From IMG/VR virus record IMGVR_UViG_3300031027_000021, positions 1-49,712 of that record: a stretch of DNA of 49,712 nt. The stretch is one strand, 5' to 3'. This DNA comes from a virus. The stretch's first letter is position 1. Each line of letters starts with the position of its first letter. The notes beneath the pieces were generated by a model. The model did not search any database and was not told the DNA's origin. It was given only the letters and a program-made list of their open reading frames with translations. Made by a program: the position numbers and the translations under genes. This document shows positions 8,711-17,482 of this stretch, in pieces.

Positions 8711-10022
8711 AGGTGCCTACGAGCGCCTCTACGCCGGAGCACCACTTATTGAGTTGCTTAATCGCTGGTTAGAGCAGAATCCTGCCAACCTGCGAGAGGG
8801 CACATCTGTTCTTGCTCGACCTGGTACGACTCAGATCATCAACCCTTTGAGCCAAGGTTCCTTCACAGGCTTTGGTCCTATGCGGGGCAACTATGCTCTT
8901 TCTGGTCTTTTCAATGATGCGTTGTTTGTTGTCTGTGGTTCTAACCTTTACAAGATTACTGACACCGTGGCCGGTGACGGAGCTAATCTGACTGTTACAC
9001 AAATCACCGGCTCAATTGAAGGCACAGGATACCCAGAAGTCGCATGGCAAGCGGGTGCCGGCTACCAGCGTCTGTGGATTACTGGTGGCACTCTTCTGCA
9101 GTATTATCAAGGTACGTCCAGCGCCAATGGCACTCTGACCCTTACAGGAACGATTGTCAACGGTGTAGACACTATGGAAGTCAACGGTACTTATTACACT
9201 TGGGGCACTACCTTCAGTCCGTCAGACGCCGGTACAAGTGTTCACCCCTTCGTTGTCAATCCCGCCTCTCTGAGTACAGGTGGTCCACTGGATCAACTGC
9301 AACTTGCTGTAACTGGGACTGGTGACCCTGGGACCGACTACAGTTCAACGATCACTGGTCCAAACACTGCGGTCACTGCCGCCAACAATTCCGGCGTTAC
9401 TCCGGCTACCAGTCTATTGTTCAGCGCAATTACACCTGGTGCTGGCGGTAACTCTATAACCTTCACAGTGACCGGTGGGACGGCCCTGACAGCCTCCGGC
9501 AGTGGTACACTAGCCAACGGTGGCTTAGAGGCTTTGCAGGGCTGTACGATGCCTGGGGGCGTCACGCCGACTAGCCTAACGCAGGTCAGTTCGTACGTCC
9601 TCGTCAGTCAGTCAAATTCACAGATCTTCTTCTGGGTCAATCCCGGTGAGATCAGCATTGACCCACTGAACTTTGCGTCTAAAGAAAGCTCCCCCGACCC
9701 CATCACCTGCATGCGTGCGGTTGGAGATCAGGTCATGATCATGGGTGCCAAATCAACGGAGAACTGGTATGCTACGGGCAATCTGGCAGCTCCATTTGCA
9801 CCTATTGAGGGTCGAGTCTATGCTCGCGGCGTCCAAGCGGGTACGCCTGTTGTGGTTGATGACGGAGTTATTCTCGTGGGAGATGATGGTCGTGTGTACA
9901 GTATTGGGTATCAACCTGGTGATAGCACTGATACGGCGTGGGGTGTGAACAGGATCTCAAATAATGGTATTGAAGAACGAGTTAGATATCAAATTCGTAG
10001 GACACAAGGACTAACCCCATGA
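8688..10022 (+). CDS. Tail hub / DNA-stabilisation protein, P22 gp10-like, N-terminal part
   Basis: A 444-residue protein. Its start and end resemble the gp10 family of P22 that plugs the portal-adaptor channel: VLARPGTTQI, LFVVCGSNLYKI, then MIMGAKSTENWYATG and the ending NRISNNGIEERVR. Between about residues 147 and 280 a beta-rich repeat module is inserted. The family normally continues into a further beta-propeller segment; that segment is missing here and appears as a separate gene at 12188. The start is GTG 8688 with AGAGGA upstream. The stop overlaps the next ATG (ATGA). Confidence 0.7.
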   Translation: MTAVPLGRGAYERLYAGAPLIELLNRWLEQNPANLREGTSVLARPGTTQIINPLSQGSFTGFGPMRGNYALSGLFNDALFVVCGSNLYKITDTVAGDGANLTVTQITGSIEGTGYPEVAWQAGAGYQRLWITGGTLLQYYQGTSSANGTLTLTGTIVNGVDTMEVNGTYYTWGTTFSPSDAGTSVHPFVVNPASLSTGGPLDQLQLAVTGTGDPGTDYSSTITGPNTAVTAANNSGVTPATSLLFSAITPGAGGNSITFTVTGGTALTASGSGTLANGGLEALQGCTMPGGVTPTSLTQVSSYVLVSQSNSQIFFWVNPGEISIDPLNFASKESSPDPITCMRAVGDQVMIMGAKSTENWYATGNLAAPFAPIEGRVYARGVQAGTPVVVDDGVILVGDDGRVYSIGYQPGDSTDTAWGVNRISNNGIEERVRYQIRRTQGLTP

Positions 10023-12184
10023 CTGCACTATATATGGATGGATTTGATCACTATGGAACTGGAGTTATCAGCGAAACCAATATGCTTGCCGGAGCTTGGG
10101 CCTACTCCAACTTCGTTACCTGCACAGTCCCACCCTGGGGTCCTGCTCGGACTGGCTCCTACTGCTTGGCCAATACAGGCGCGGCCCCCTCAGGTAATCG
10201 GTATGCCGTACCGACTCCCGGTAACATCTTCATTGTCTCCTGTGGATTTGCATGCGATAACCTCTCTAATGGTATAGCATGGCCTGTCCGATTTGCGACT
10301 AACACCACAACAACCATCCTCAATCTTAATATACTTGCCAATGGTCAAATAGAAGTCCAGAACTCTACTGGTGCTGTGATCGGGATCACTAATGGTCCGA
10401 TCATCAAGGCTGAGAACTGGCATCTACTTGAGATGCAAATCAATACGTCTGCCAACACCTTCATCCTTCGTGTGGATGATGCTACAGGTGCTGGTACTCC
10501 GCTGATCAGTATTACAGACGCTACCATTACTGGTACAATCGCCTTGATCGGCTTCATTGAACAGACGGCCGGTGACATCGCATATATAGATGACGTGTTC
10601 ATTCGAGACAACAACGGTTCTGTGAACAACGGTTTCCTTGGTGACAGACGTGTAGCGACTGTGTTCGCTGACGCTGATACGACGACCGCTGGTTGGACTC
10701 CGAACTTCTACCAAGTGCTTGGGTCCGCCGGTATCATGAGTAACGTCCCAACTCCTGGTGGGTCAGTTAATCCTGGGCTGTACGTATCTACAAATACCAG
10801 CTTTGATCTGGGTTCTGGGGATTTCACTTTGGAAGCCTTTGTCCGATTCCAAAGTCTTCCCACAGGTTCCAACACCAAAGCGGTGATCTTTAGTCGATGG
10901 GACACCAACCCCAATCAACGATCGTATGAGCTCTTCCTCGGCTCCACGGCGCTCAATGGCGGCTGCCTAGAGTTTCAGACATCGACAGACGGTACTGTGT
11001 CTACTGTGGCACAACCGATCGTATATCCGTGGGCTCCGACATTGGACACCTGGTATCACATCGCCATCGTTCGGGCGTCTAGCCAAGATCTGCTCTTTGT
11101 CAATGGTCAACAGTTCGGTCTACCAATTGCGGACACCAACACTTACTTCACAGGCATTAGTCCACTGGGTATTGGTGGTGAGGCATCCGCTCCGGCTGGT
11201 CCGATTGTCGGTCTGACCACCCTTACCGGTTGGTTCAACCAAGCTCGGGTGACTGTGGGCTATGCTCGCTACACGGCGAACTTTACCCCCACCACCACGG
11301 AATGGCCCACTGGTTCGGGTGATCCACACTGGTCCGATGTCAGTTTGCTTGTCAACTCTGACTCTAACAATCTGCTTCAAGACACATCTAGCTATGTGCA
11401 TACACTGCAGCCGCAGAACGGTACTGCTCAACAGACTGTGAATGATGGCCCAGCTGTGGGTAGTTGGTCTACTGTCGGTAAGGCTGCACCGGATGATAAT
11501 ACCTTCCTGAGTGCACCGTTCACGGCTGCTACCAGCATCCTGACGGTCACTGTCAACCCGTCTAACGGTAACTCCGTTACTGTCGGTACTAAGGATGGTA
11601 CTGTGGCTGCTGTGTACACCTTCAAAACTACATTGGCTTCTGCCTTTGATGTTCTGATCGACACTAATATCCAGAACACTTTGCAGAACCTATACAATGC
11701 TATCAATGCTGGCCCTGGTATCGGCACTAAATATGGTACCGGTACTACGTCTAACTTCAACGTCTTTGCCACGCAGCTTCCTGCTGGGCAGATGATGGTG
11801 ACTGCTCTGGCGGCTGGTACTGGCGGTAACTCGGTGGCTACGTCTAAGTCCGGTATCACCGGTTCTTGGACTGGTACTACGCTGGCTGGCGGGGCTAACA
11901 TTCCTGGTCCGTCTAACTTCAAGCTTCAACGTCTGCCGCCGACGACTACAATTGTTAGTGCGATTCAGATCATGACTAGGGCTTTCAAGTCTGATGCCAG
12001 TACGGGTACTATCAACACTGCACTGATTGGTGCACTTGGTGGTGTTAGCGCTAGTCCTACCCATGCATTGACTATTAGTCCGTCGTATTATAACGACATC
12101 CATGAAACTGATCCAGACACCAGTGGTCCGATCTCGCCGACTACTCTGGCTAACGGAGCCATCCAGATCACTAGGGACACCTAA
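10019..12184 (+). CDS. Tail protein with LamG/concanavalin A-like domains
   Basis: A 721-residue beta-rich protein. Residues 1-200 form a lectin-like sandwich (MDGFDHYGTG start, IAYIDDVFIRD end); about 250-425 is a LamG domain (SGDFTLEAFVRFQ, WYHIAIVRASS, DLLFVNGQQFG). Residues about 504-624 form a module (TVGTKDGTVAAVYTFKTTL to TTLAGG) common in phage tail proteins and related to the insert in the upstream gp10-like protein. Such domains often bind surface sugars, so a host-recognition role is likely. It sits between the two halves of the gp10-like protein. Confidence 0.7.
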   Translation: MTALYMDGFDHYGTGVISETNMLAGAWAYSNFVTCTVPPWGPARTGSYCLANTGAAPSGNRYAVPTPGNIFIVSCGFACDNLSNGIAWPVRFATNTTTTILNLNILANGQIEVQNSTGAVIGITNGPIIKAENWHLLEMQINTSANTFILRVDDATGAGTPLISITDATITGTIALIGFIEQTAGDIAYIDDVFIRDNNGSVNNGFLGDRRVATVFADADTTTAGWTPNFYQVLGSAGIMSNVPTPGGSVNPGLYVSTNTSFDLGSGDFTLEAFVRFQSLPTGSNTKAVIFSRWDTNPNQRSYELFLGSTALNGGCLEFQTSTDGTVSTVAQPIVYPWAPTLDTWYHIAIVRASSQDLLFVNGQQFGLPIADTNTYFTGISPLGIGGEASAPAGPIVGLTTLTGWFNQARVTVGYARYTANFTPTTTEWPTGSGDPHWSDVSLLVNSDSNNLLQDTSSYVHTLQPQNGTAQQTVNDGPAVGSWSTVGKAAPDDNTFLSAPFTAATSILTVTVNPSNGNSVTVGTKDGTVAAVYTFKTTLASAFDVLIDTNIQNTLQNLYNAINAGPGIGTKYGTGTTSNFNVFATQLPAGQMMVTALAAGTGGNSVATSKSGITGSWTGTTLAGGANIPGPSNFKLQRLPPTTTIVSAIQIMTRAFKSDASTGTINTALIGALGGVSASPTHALTISPSYYNDIHETDPDTSGPISPTTLANGAIQITRDT

Positions 12185-12187
12185 TGA

Positions 12188-13027
12188 ATGTCAGCGTTCG
12201 CTACACGGTCAACTCAGCTAGGTGCTCTAGCATCAACAGAATCTAATGATAGTCGCCCTAGAGCTACTCAGCTTGCTAGTCTGGCCGCATATGGACCGCC
12301 TCAGACTAAATACGGTCTCTCTTCACAAGAGGGTCTACTCGCGGCTATTGCGGAAGGGAACAATGTGACAACTAGAGTTAGTCAAGCTGCTACGATGTTT
12401 GCCTATGGTACTGGTGTCCCGAGTACTGCGTCTCAGGCTGCTTGGACATTCGTGCTTGACGGTCACCGCTTCTATGTCCTTCCGCTGGGACCTGAAGGAG
12501 ATTGGGCATACGACTTCACGACTCAAGAATGGTCCCAGTTCCAGACCCAAGGTTTCCCCGGGATGAACTTCACTCACGGCGTTATGTGGGGTCTTCGGGT
12601 AATTGGTGGTGATGCTCTCTACACTTATCTCTACGAGCTTGATCCAAATCAGCCTCAAGATGAGCAATGGCGAGATGTTCAACATATGGTTACCGGAGGT
12701 CTTGCTACTCGTACGAGGAATTCGATCGGAGTAGCTAACGTCATCCTGACCGCTTCTGTCGGACTTGACTCAGAAATTGATCAGGCCATCAGTCTCGCCT
12801 TTAGTGATGACAATGGTGTAACCTGGTCTGAAGAGTTTGATCTGCCGCTGACCGATGTGAGCACTCAAACGCTCCTATGGCCAGCTCTCGGGTCTTATTC
12901 TGCCCCTGGTCGTGTGTTCCGTTTCACCGACTACTCCGGCCCCATCCGCCTCGATGGTGTCGACGCTGTGCTGACAGAAGGCAGTGGTGCTGATAGCGGA
13001 ATCGCGCAAGATGGACAACCGCACTAA
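12188..13027 (+). CDS. P22 gp10-like protein, C-terminal part
   Basis: A 279-residue protein whose middle ([29 protein letters not shown]) has the beta-propeller repeat pattern normally found at the C-terminal end of gp10-type tail hub proteins. The N-terminal 90 residues are different, alanine-rich and helical. The simplest reading is that the hub protein is made from two genes, separated by the LamG gene. The start is ATG 12188; an ATG at 12184 is in another frame. Confidence 0.6.
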   Translation: MSAFATRSTQLGALASTESNDSRPRATQLASLAAYGPPQTKYGLSSQEGLLAAIAEGNNVTTRVSQAATMFAYGTGVPSTASQAAWTFVLDGHRFYVLPLGPEGDWAYDFTTQEWSQFQTQGFPGMNFTHGVMWGLRVIGGDALYTYLYELDPNQPQDEQWRDVQHMVTGGLATRTRNSIGVANVILTASVGLDSEIDQAISLAFSDDNGVTWSEEFDLPLTDVSTQTLLWPALGSYSAPGRVFRFTDYSGPIRLDGVDAVLTEGSGADSGIAQDGQPH

Positions 13028-14610
13028 TGACTGTTGAAGACCTCGGCCCCCTAGACTGGCGGATTGCCATTGTCGATAAGACAGGCAGACCCACACCTGA
13101 ATTCCAACGCAGATGGGCTATTCAGCGCAATAACAATGCGTTGATTAACTCCATCACGTTTGGAGCGGGTGTGCCTACGTCTACAGACCCGGCTGATGGT
13201 TCTGAGTATGTGAATACTGCAACTACCCCATACATTCTGTATGTGGCTAATGGTGGTACCTGGCATCAAGTGGGTGTAGATACCTTCCTGCAATTGGCCG
13301 ATACTCCAAGTTCATACGCGGGTGCGGCTAACAAGTTCGTAGCCGTTAATCCCGGTGCCACTGGTCTAACGTTCGTAAACTCGCCCACCTCAAGCTCAGG
13401 TGGTGGTGGTATGATGCCACTCGACGGGGACGACGGAGAGATGGGTCCTCCTGGGCCTCCCGGTCCGCAAGGCCCCACTGGTCCTCAGGGTTCTACTGGT
13501 GCAACTGGTCCCAAAGGTCTCCAGGGGATCATGGGAATGGCGGGGTTGGATGGTGATGAGGGTCCTGAAGGAGCGTCTATTCCTGGTCCTAGAGGTCTTA
13601 CTGGTACGTCTGGGGCTACTGGCCCTCAGGGTCCCGCTGGCTTTATGGGCTTTGATGGTAGTGATGGCGACGTGGGGGATCGTGGACCTCCTGGGCCTCA
13701 GGGTCTAACTGGTGCTCAGGGTGCAACGGGTCCTCAGGGTCCTATTGGCTTCGGTCTTGATGGTGCTGATGCTGACGACAGTTATGGCTATCAACCACTG
13801 ATGGGTTTCCTGCCACTGACTGGTGGCATAATGACTGGTCCAATAACTACGCCAGACGGTACCAAGGCTGCTCCAGCAATCAACATAGGAGCCAATACTA
13901 ATCCTGCTGGCTTCTACACAGACGGCACTAACCTATTCCTTACGATCAATGGTACCAACGGAACGGTTGGAGAATTATCAGCCCACTCTTGGTCTGTTGT
14001 GGCAACTGGACAAGCTTGTCAATATTATGGCCAACGCGCTGAAGCCACTCTAGGTACTAACTACACATGCTGTTCTATACTTGGACAAGGACCAAACTCG
14101 ACTGGATCACTTCCAGCGAACACTTGGGCACAGATCGATCTTACCGCACGGGTTCCTACAGCTGGCTCTGAAGAGGGCGAGATCATCTTTAGGACATACC
14201 ATGGTGGATCGCTGCAACCTGACTTTACTATTGATGCTGGTGTTCTGTATGCTGGCAACATTGCTGGTCAGCCTGTTGTGGACGCTCTAGGTGGTATCGT
14301 TGGTATTCTGGCATCCCCATACTCGTACATTGTCCCAGCCACCGGCTTTAGTCATGTGATCGGGAATGCAATCAATTTCTACATTATGAACCCCGCTGGG
14401 ACTCTTGCTGCTGGTACCCTTACAATGCCAGCGGCTCCTGATGATGGGCAAGAGGTTTCTATCATAAGTTCACAGACGATCACCACACTAACGGTCAATG
14501 CCAACGCTGGGCAGACAATCCTAGGCGGAGGTCCTAACACTCTTCTCGCTAATGGTTACATTAGATGGAAATACGTGGCTTCTATCACAACTTGGTTTAG
14601 AGTAGGATAA
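13027..14610 (+). CDS. Tail fibre with collagen-like repeats
   Basis: A 527-residue fibre. Residues 1-110 are a virion-anchoring domain typical of podoviral fibres ([20 protein letters not shown]). Residues about 134-255 are Gly-X-Y collagen-like repeats ([16 protein letters not shown]), which form a trimeric rod, broken by short Asp-rich stretches. The C-terminal 270 residues are beta-rich and end in an aromatic cap ([14 protein letters not shown]), probably the receptor-facing knob. It is likely a receptor-binding protein together with the LamG protein. Confidence 0.85.
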   Translation: MTVEDLGPLDWRIAIVDKTGRPTPEFQRRWAIQRNNNALINSITFGAGVPTSTDPADGSEYVNTATTPYILYVANGGTWHQVGVDTFLQLADTPSSYAGAANKFVAVNPGATGLTFVNSPTSSSGGGGMMPLDGDDGEMGPPGPPGPQGPTGPQGSTGATGPKGLQGIMGMAGLDGDEGPEGASIPGPRGLTGTSGATGPQGPAGFMGFDGSDGDVGDRGPPGPQGLTGAQGATGPQGPIGFGLDGADADDSYGYQPLMGFLPLTGGIMTGPITTPDGTKAAPAINIGANTNPAGFYTDGTNLFLTINGTNGTVGELSAHSWSVVATGQACQYYGQRAEATLGTNYTCCSILGQGPNSTGSLPANTWAQIDLTARVPTAGSEEGEIIFRTYHGGSLQPDFTIDAGVLYAGNIAGQPVVDALGGIVGILASPYSYIVPATGFSHVIGNAINFYIMNPAGTLAAGTLTMPAAPDDGQEVSIISSQTITTLTVNANAGQTILGGGPNTLLANGYIRWKYVASITTWFRVG

Positions 14611-14613
14611 ACA

Positions 14614-14817
14614 ATGGACCCAGATGTTCTTGCACAGATACAACGTGCTCTAGACTACATCTCACTTCTACAGAATCAACTGGCAGCGGCCAATGCACAG
14701 ATCGTTACTCTTAACCAAGCAATAGCAAATCTTCAGGCAACTGGTCAATCCACCACCGACGCAACGGCAATCGCGACACTTCTGAACGGGGCTAATGTCC
14801 CCGCTTCAATTCAATAG
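14614..14817 (+). CDS. Small coiled-coil protein
   Basis: A 67-residue protein that is almost entirely a heptad-rich helix (LDYISLLQNQLAAANAQIV) followed by a Thr/Ala-rich tail. It starts 4 bases after the fibre gene. It may be a fibre-assembly or structural helper. No family is recognised. Confidence 0.6.
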   Translation: MDPDVLAQIQRALDYISLLQNQLAAANAQIVTLNQAIANLQATGQSTTDATAIATLLNGANVPASIQ

Positions 14818-14826
14818 GAGAACCTC

Positions 14827-15237
14827 ATGGCTCAAAATAAACTCATCTCATTTGGTCCTGTGGCCCTTACTACGACCACGACCACGAATATCTTCAACCC
14901 ACCTACCCTTACTGGTGGTACGGGTGTTCACGGTACCAGTACCAATACCTACTTCGTTCTTCGGCATCTTCGTGTCGTGAATAAGACTAACGTTGCCTGC
15001 AACTTTGCTTTGTGGCTTGGTGCTACTGGTGCCAATGCTGCTGGTACTGAAAGTATCGCAGGTGGTGCTGCGTCTGCTGGTGCTTTGACAACCAACACCG
15101 GTGTCACTGTAGCCGCTAACTCAGTCTTTGACTGGTATGGTGCTTTGCCGATTGAAGTTGCCGACTTCCTAGTTGGTGGTGCTCAGACGGCTACTGCTCT
15201 GACCATCGAGGGTGAGGGTGAACTCGGTATCCGTTAA
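14827..15237 (+). CDS. Hypothetical virion protein, beta-rich
   Basis: A 136-residue protein rich in Thr, Gly and Ala with alternating hydrophobic strands (YFVLRHLRVVNKTN, NFALWLGATG). It has a good AGGAG site 7 bases before ATG 14827. The composition fits a small beta-sandwich structural protein. No known motif is seen; a virion role is inferred only from its place in the structural operon. Confidence 0.6.
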   Translation: MAQNKLISFGPVALTTTTTTNIFNPPTLTGGTGVHGTSTNTYFVLRHLRVVNKTNVACNFALWLGATGANAAGTESIAGGAASAGALTTNTGVTVAANSVFDWYGALPIEVADFLVGGAQTATALTIEGEGELGIR

Positions 15238-15649
15238 TCGGATCTTTGATGCAGTAAAGATTGCTGCGTCTATCAAACATTTTCTTGGTACTGAAGAACA
15301 AGTTGATGTCATTGAATGGCTTAGTGATTCATCTAATATTGTATTAGAAAATGATCGTGGTGACCTAGCAATCTTTGAGTATGGTCTTCCAACTAGGCGG
15401 ATATACTCAGGTCACTACTTCTTCAAATCAAGAGGCCGGGCAGCTATTACAGCCGCACATGAGTTTCTTGACGTACTATTTAATTCATGTTATAATGTTA
15501 GTATACTCATGGGTATGGTTCCAATTGAACGTAAAGATGTCAAGTGGATGACCCGACAACTAGGATTTAAGTCCTACGGCTTAGAAGAAGCTAGAGGCAA
15601 ACAATATGAACTCTTTATATTGACTCGGAAGGAATTCAATAATGAGTAG
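15212..15649 (+). CDS. P22 gp14-like head-assembly protein, GNAT-like (DUF2824)
   Basis: A 145-residue protein with the pattern of the DUF2824 family, to which P22 gp14 belongs and which looks like an acetyltransferase fold (FLGTEEQVDVIEWL early, HEFLDVLF in the middle, WMTRQLGFKSYG near the end, as in GNAT proteins). In P22 this protein is a minor factor of head or ejection-protein assembly. It precedes the ejection proteins here, as in P22. The start is GTG 15212 after GAGG; GTG 15218 is an alternative. Confidence 0.6.
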   Translation: MRVNSVSVNRIFDAVKIAASIKHFLGTEEQVDVIEWLSDSSNIVLENDRGDLAIFEYGLPTRRIYSGHYFFKSRGRAAITAAHEFLDVLFNSCYNVSILMGMVPIERKDVKWMTRQLGFKSYGLEEARGKQYELFILTRKEFNNE

Positions 15650-16127
15650 CCTCTTTGGTAGCGGGAGTAATGCTGCTGCTGGCGGTACTAGTCAGCTCAA
15701 TCAAGCTTACCCCTATCTACAGGGTGCTCTCAGCGGCAATGTAAGTAATGGTTCTGGTGCTGGTAACCAGATCGCCGATATGCTTGGTCTTAATGGCGGA
15801 CCTGCCCAGAACCAAGGTTTCTCCAACTGGCAGAACTCTACTGGTTATCAGTTTGGTCTGAACCAAGGTATGCAGTCCATCAATGGTAATGCAGCCACGA
15901 ATGGCCTACTGAACTCTGGCGGTACTCTCAAGGCCCTAGATACTTACGGCCAGAACTATGCTAATACGCAGTATGGCAATTACACCAACCAACTCCAACA
16001 ACTGCTGGGTGCTGGTAATCAGTCGGCTGGTATCATCGGCAGTGCTGGTGGTACGAGCACGTCTACCAACAATATGTTCGGATCCGGCGGTGTTCCCGCT
16101 GGCATTGGTCAACTGCTGCAGAAGTAA
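15642..16127 (+). CDS. Internal virion / DNA-ejection protein (small)
   Basis: A 161-residue Gly/Asn/Gln-rich protein. The segment NGLLNSGGTLKALDTYGQNY followed by QYGNYTNQLQQLLGAGNQSA is a pattern I associate with ejection proteins of P22-like phages. Low-complexity ends suggest an extended protein packed in the capsid and delivered with DNA. Overlap of 8 bases with the gene before, 5 bases gap to the next ejection gene. Confidence 0.6.
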   Translation: MSSLFGSGSNAAAGGTSQLNQAYPYLQGALSGNVSNGSGAGNQIADMLGLNGGPAQNQGFSNWQNSTGYQFGLNQGMQSINGNAATNGLLNSGGTLKALDTYGQNYANTQYGNYTNQLQQLLGAGNQSAGIIGSAGGTSTSTNNMFGSGGVPAGIGQLLQK

Positions 16128-16132
16128 ATCAC

Positions 16133-17482
16133 ATGGCTCTAGCAGACATTCTATCATCTCTACTTTCGGCCCCGCCCAGTGGGTCAACTGCATTTGGCCA
16201 GACAGCTGGGGCCATCGATCCTGGTCAGGCAACTGGTCCGGGTGCTCAATCGTCCACGCCCCTAAGCGAGCTTATCGTTCAGGGTAAAGCCGGTAAGGCT
16301 GGTGGTCCGTTGGCTCCTCCGCCGATTACTACGGGTCTTCCGAGCGCAACAATGATGCCTTCACCGCAGTCTCCGTCAATTGCATCAGCACCTGCAGACA
16401 CTAGCACCCCTCAGGGTGCCACACCCAGCGGTATCAATTACAATAACAGTCAACAGGCCCAAGATGTTCAATCGGCTGTTGCTGGTGAACCTGCGCCGCA
16501 AGGCGGAATGGCTAACCCCGGCCTTTATGGCCTGCTCCCCCAGAACCTCCAACACGGTACTCTACGTAACGTCTTAGGGGCTCTGGGGGATGCCTTCCTT
16601 GTGTCTGGCGGGAAGGCACCTCAGTACGAACAGCATATGCAAGGTCAGGCTGAAGGTAATGCTATGGCCGGCGTGGACATCAATGATCCGCAATCTGTAC
16701 AGGCAGCTGCCCAACGAATCGCTGCTACTGGTTACCCAGGTGCTCAAGAGATGGCCGATAAACTCACTCAACAGGGTGAGCAAGCTGCCCTTCGCAAGCA
16801 GTACATGGAATACAACCAGAGTTACCGTGAACAGATGGTTGGTGTGAGACAAGCTGCCCAACAAGCTCAGGCGGCTGCTGTTGCTGATCGTTACCGCCCT
16901 CAAGTTGGCGGTATGTTGTCTGGTGTTAAAGACGCAGCTACGTACAATACTAAGTATCAGAGTCTTGCACCCTTGGCCAAGCAACTTGGTGGCCCCGATG
17001 CTACTCCTGCGTCTGTATGGTCCATTCCCGAACCCGGTGCTTGGACCCCAGAACTGACTGATGGTTATGGTCAGACGGCCGGCCAACAATTGATGTCGAC
17101 TGACCGTGGTCTTCAACGTGGACAATCTCAGACTAATGCAGAGATTGCTGCCGGTTCGCGTACAAGAGCGGCCGGCATCTCTGCTGGTGCTCACGTTGCC
17201 GGTGCTAACATCCAAGCCGGTGCTACTACTCAAGCGCGTGTTCGAGAGCTTCAACCATTGATCGACAGTGGTAAGGCTACACCCGGACAGCAGCAAGAGT
17301 GGGCGCACTACACACAGACTAGTCATGGTGGTGGTCGTGGTCTGGCTCCCGGTCTAACCCCTGGTGGTGCTCATGCTCCGCCGGCTGCCGCTGTAGCGAT
17401 GCTACATGCTAACCCTGGATTGCGATCGGCCTTCGACGCTAAGTATGGAGCCGGTGCGTCCGTTAGAATTCTAGGACACTAA
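16133..17482 (+). CDS. Internal virion / DNA-ejection protein (large, low complexity)
   Basis: A 449-residue protein. Residues 1-130 are Pro/Ser/Gly-rich and disordered; about 130-300 are helical (AQRIAATGYPGAQEMADKLT, a pattern common in ejection proteins), and the end is Gly/Ala-rich (GGGRGLAPGLTPGG). It lies between two other ejection proteins. The role is inferred from order and composition. Its stop overlaps the following start by one base. Confidence 0.6.
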   Translation: MALADILSSLLSAPPSGSTAFGQTAGAIDPGQATGPGAQSSTPLSELIVQGKAGKAGGPLAPPPITTGLPSATMMPSPQSPSIASAPADTSTPQGATPSGINYNNSQQAQDVQSAVAGEPAPQGGMANPGLYGLLPQNLQHGTLRNVLGALGDAFLVSGGKAPQYEQHMQGQAEGNAMAGVDINDPQSVQAAAQRIAATGYPGAQEMADKLTQQGEQAALRKQYMEYNQSYREQMVGVRQAAQQAQAAAVADRYRPQVGGMLSGVKDAATYNTKYQSLAPLAKQLGGPDATPASVWSIPEPGAWTPELTDGYGQTAGQQLMSTDRGLQRGQSQTNAEIAAGSRTRAAGISAGAHVAGANIQAGATTQARVRELQPLIDSGKATPGQQQEWAHYTQTSHGGGRGLAPGLTPGGAHAPPAAAVAMLHANPGLRSAFDAKYGAGASVRILGH

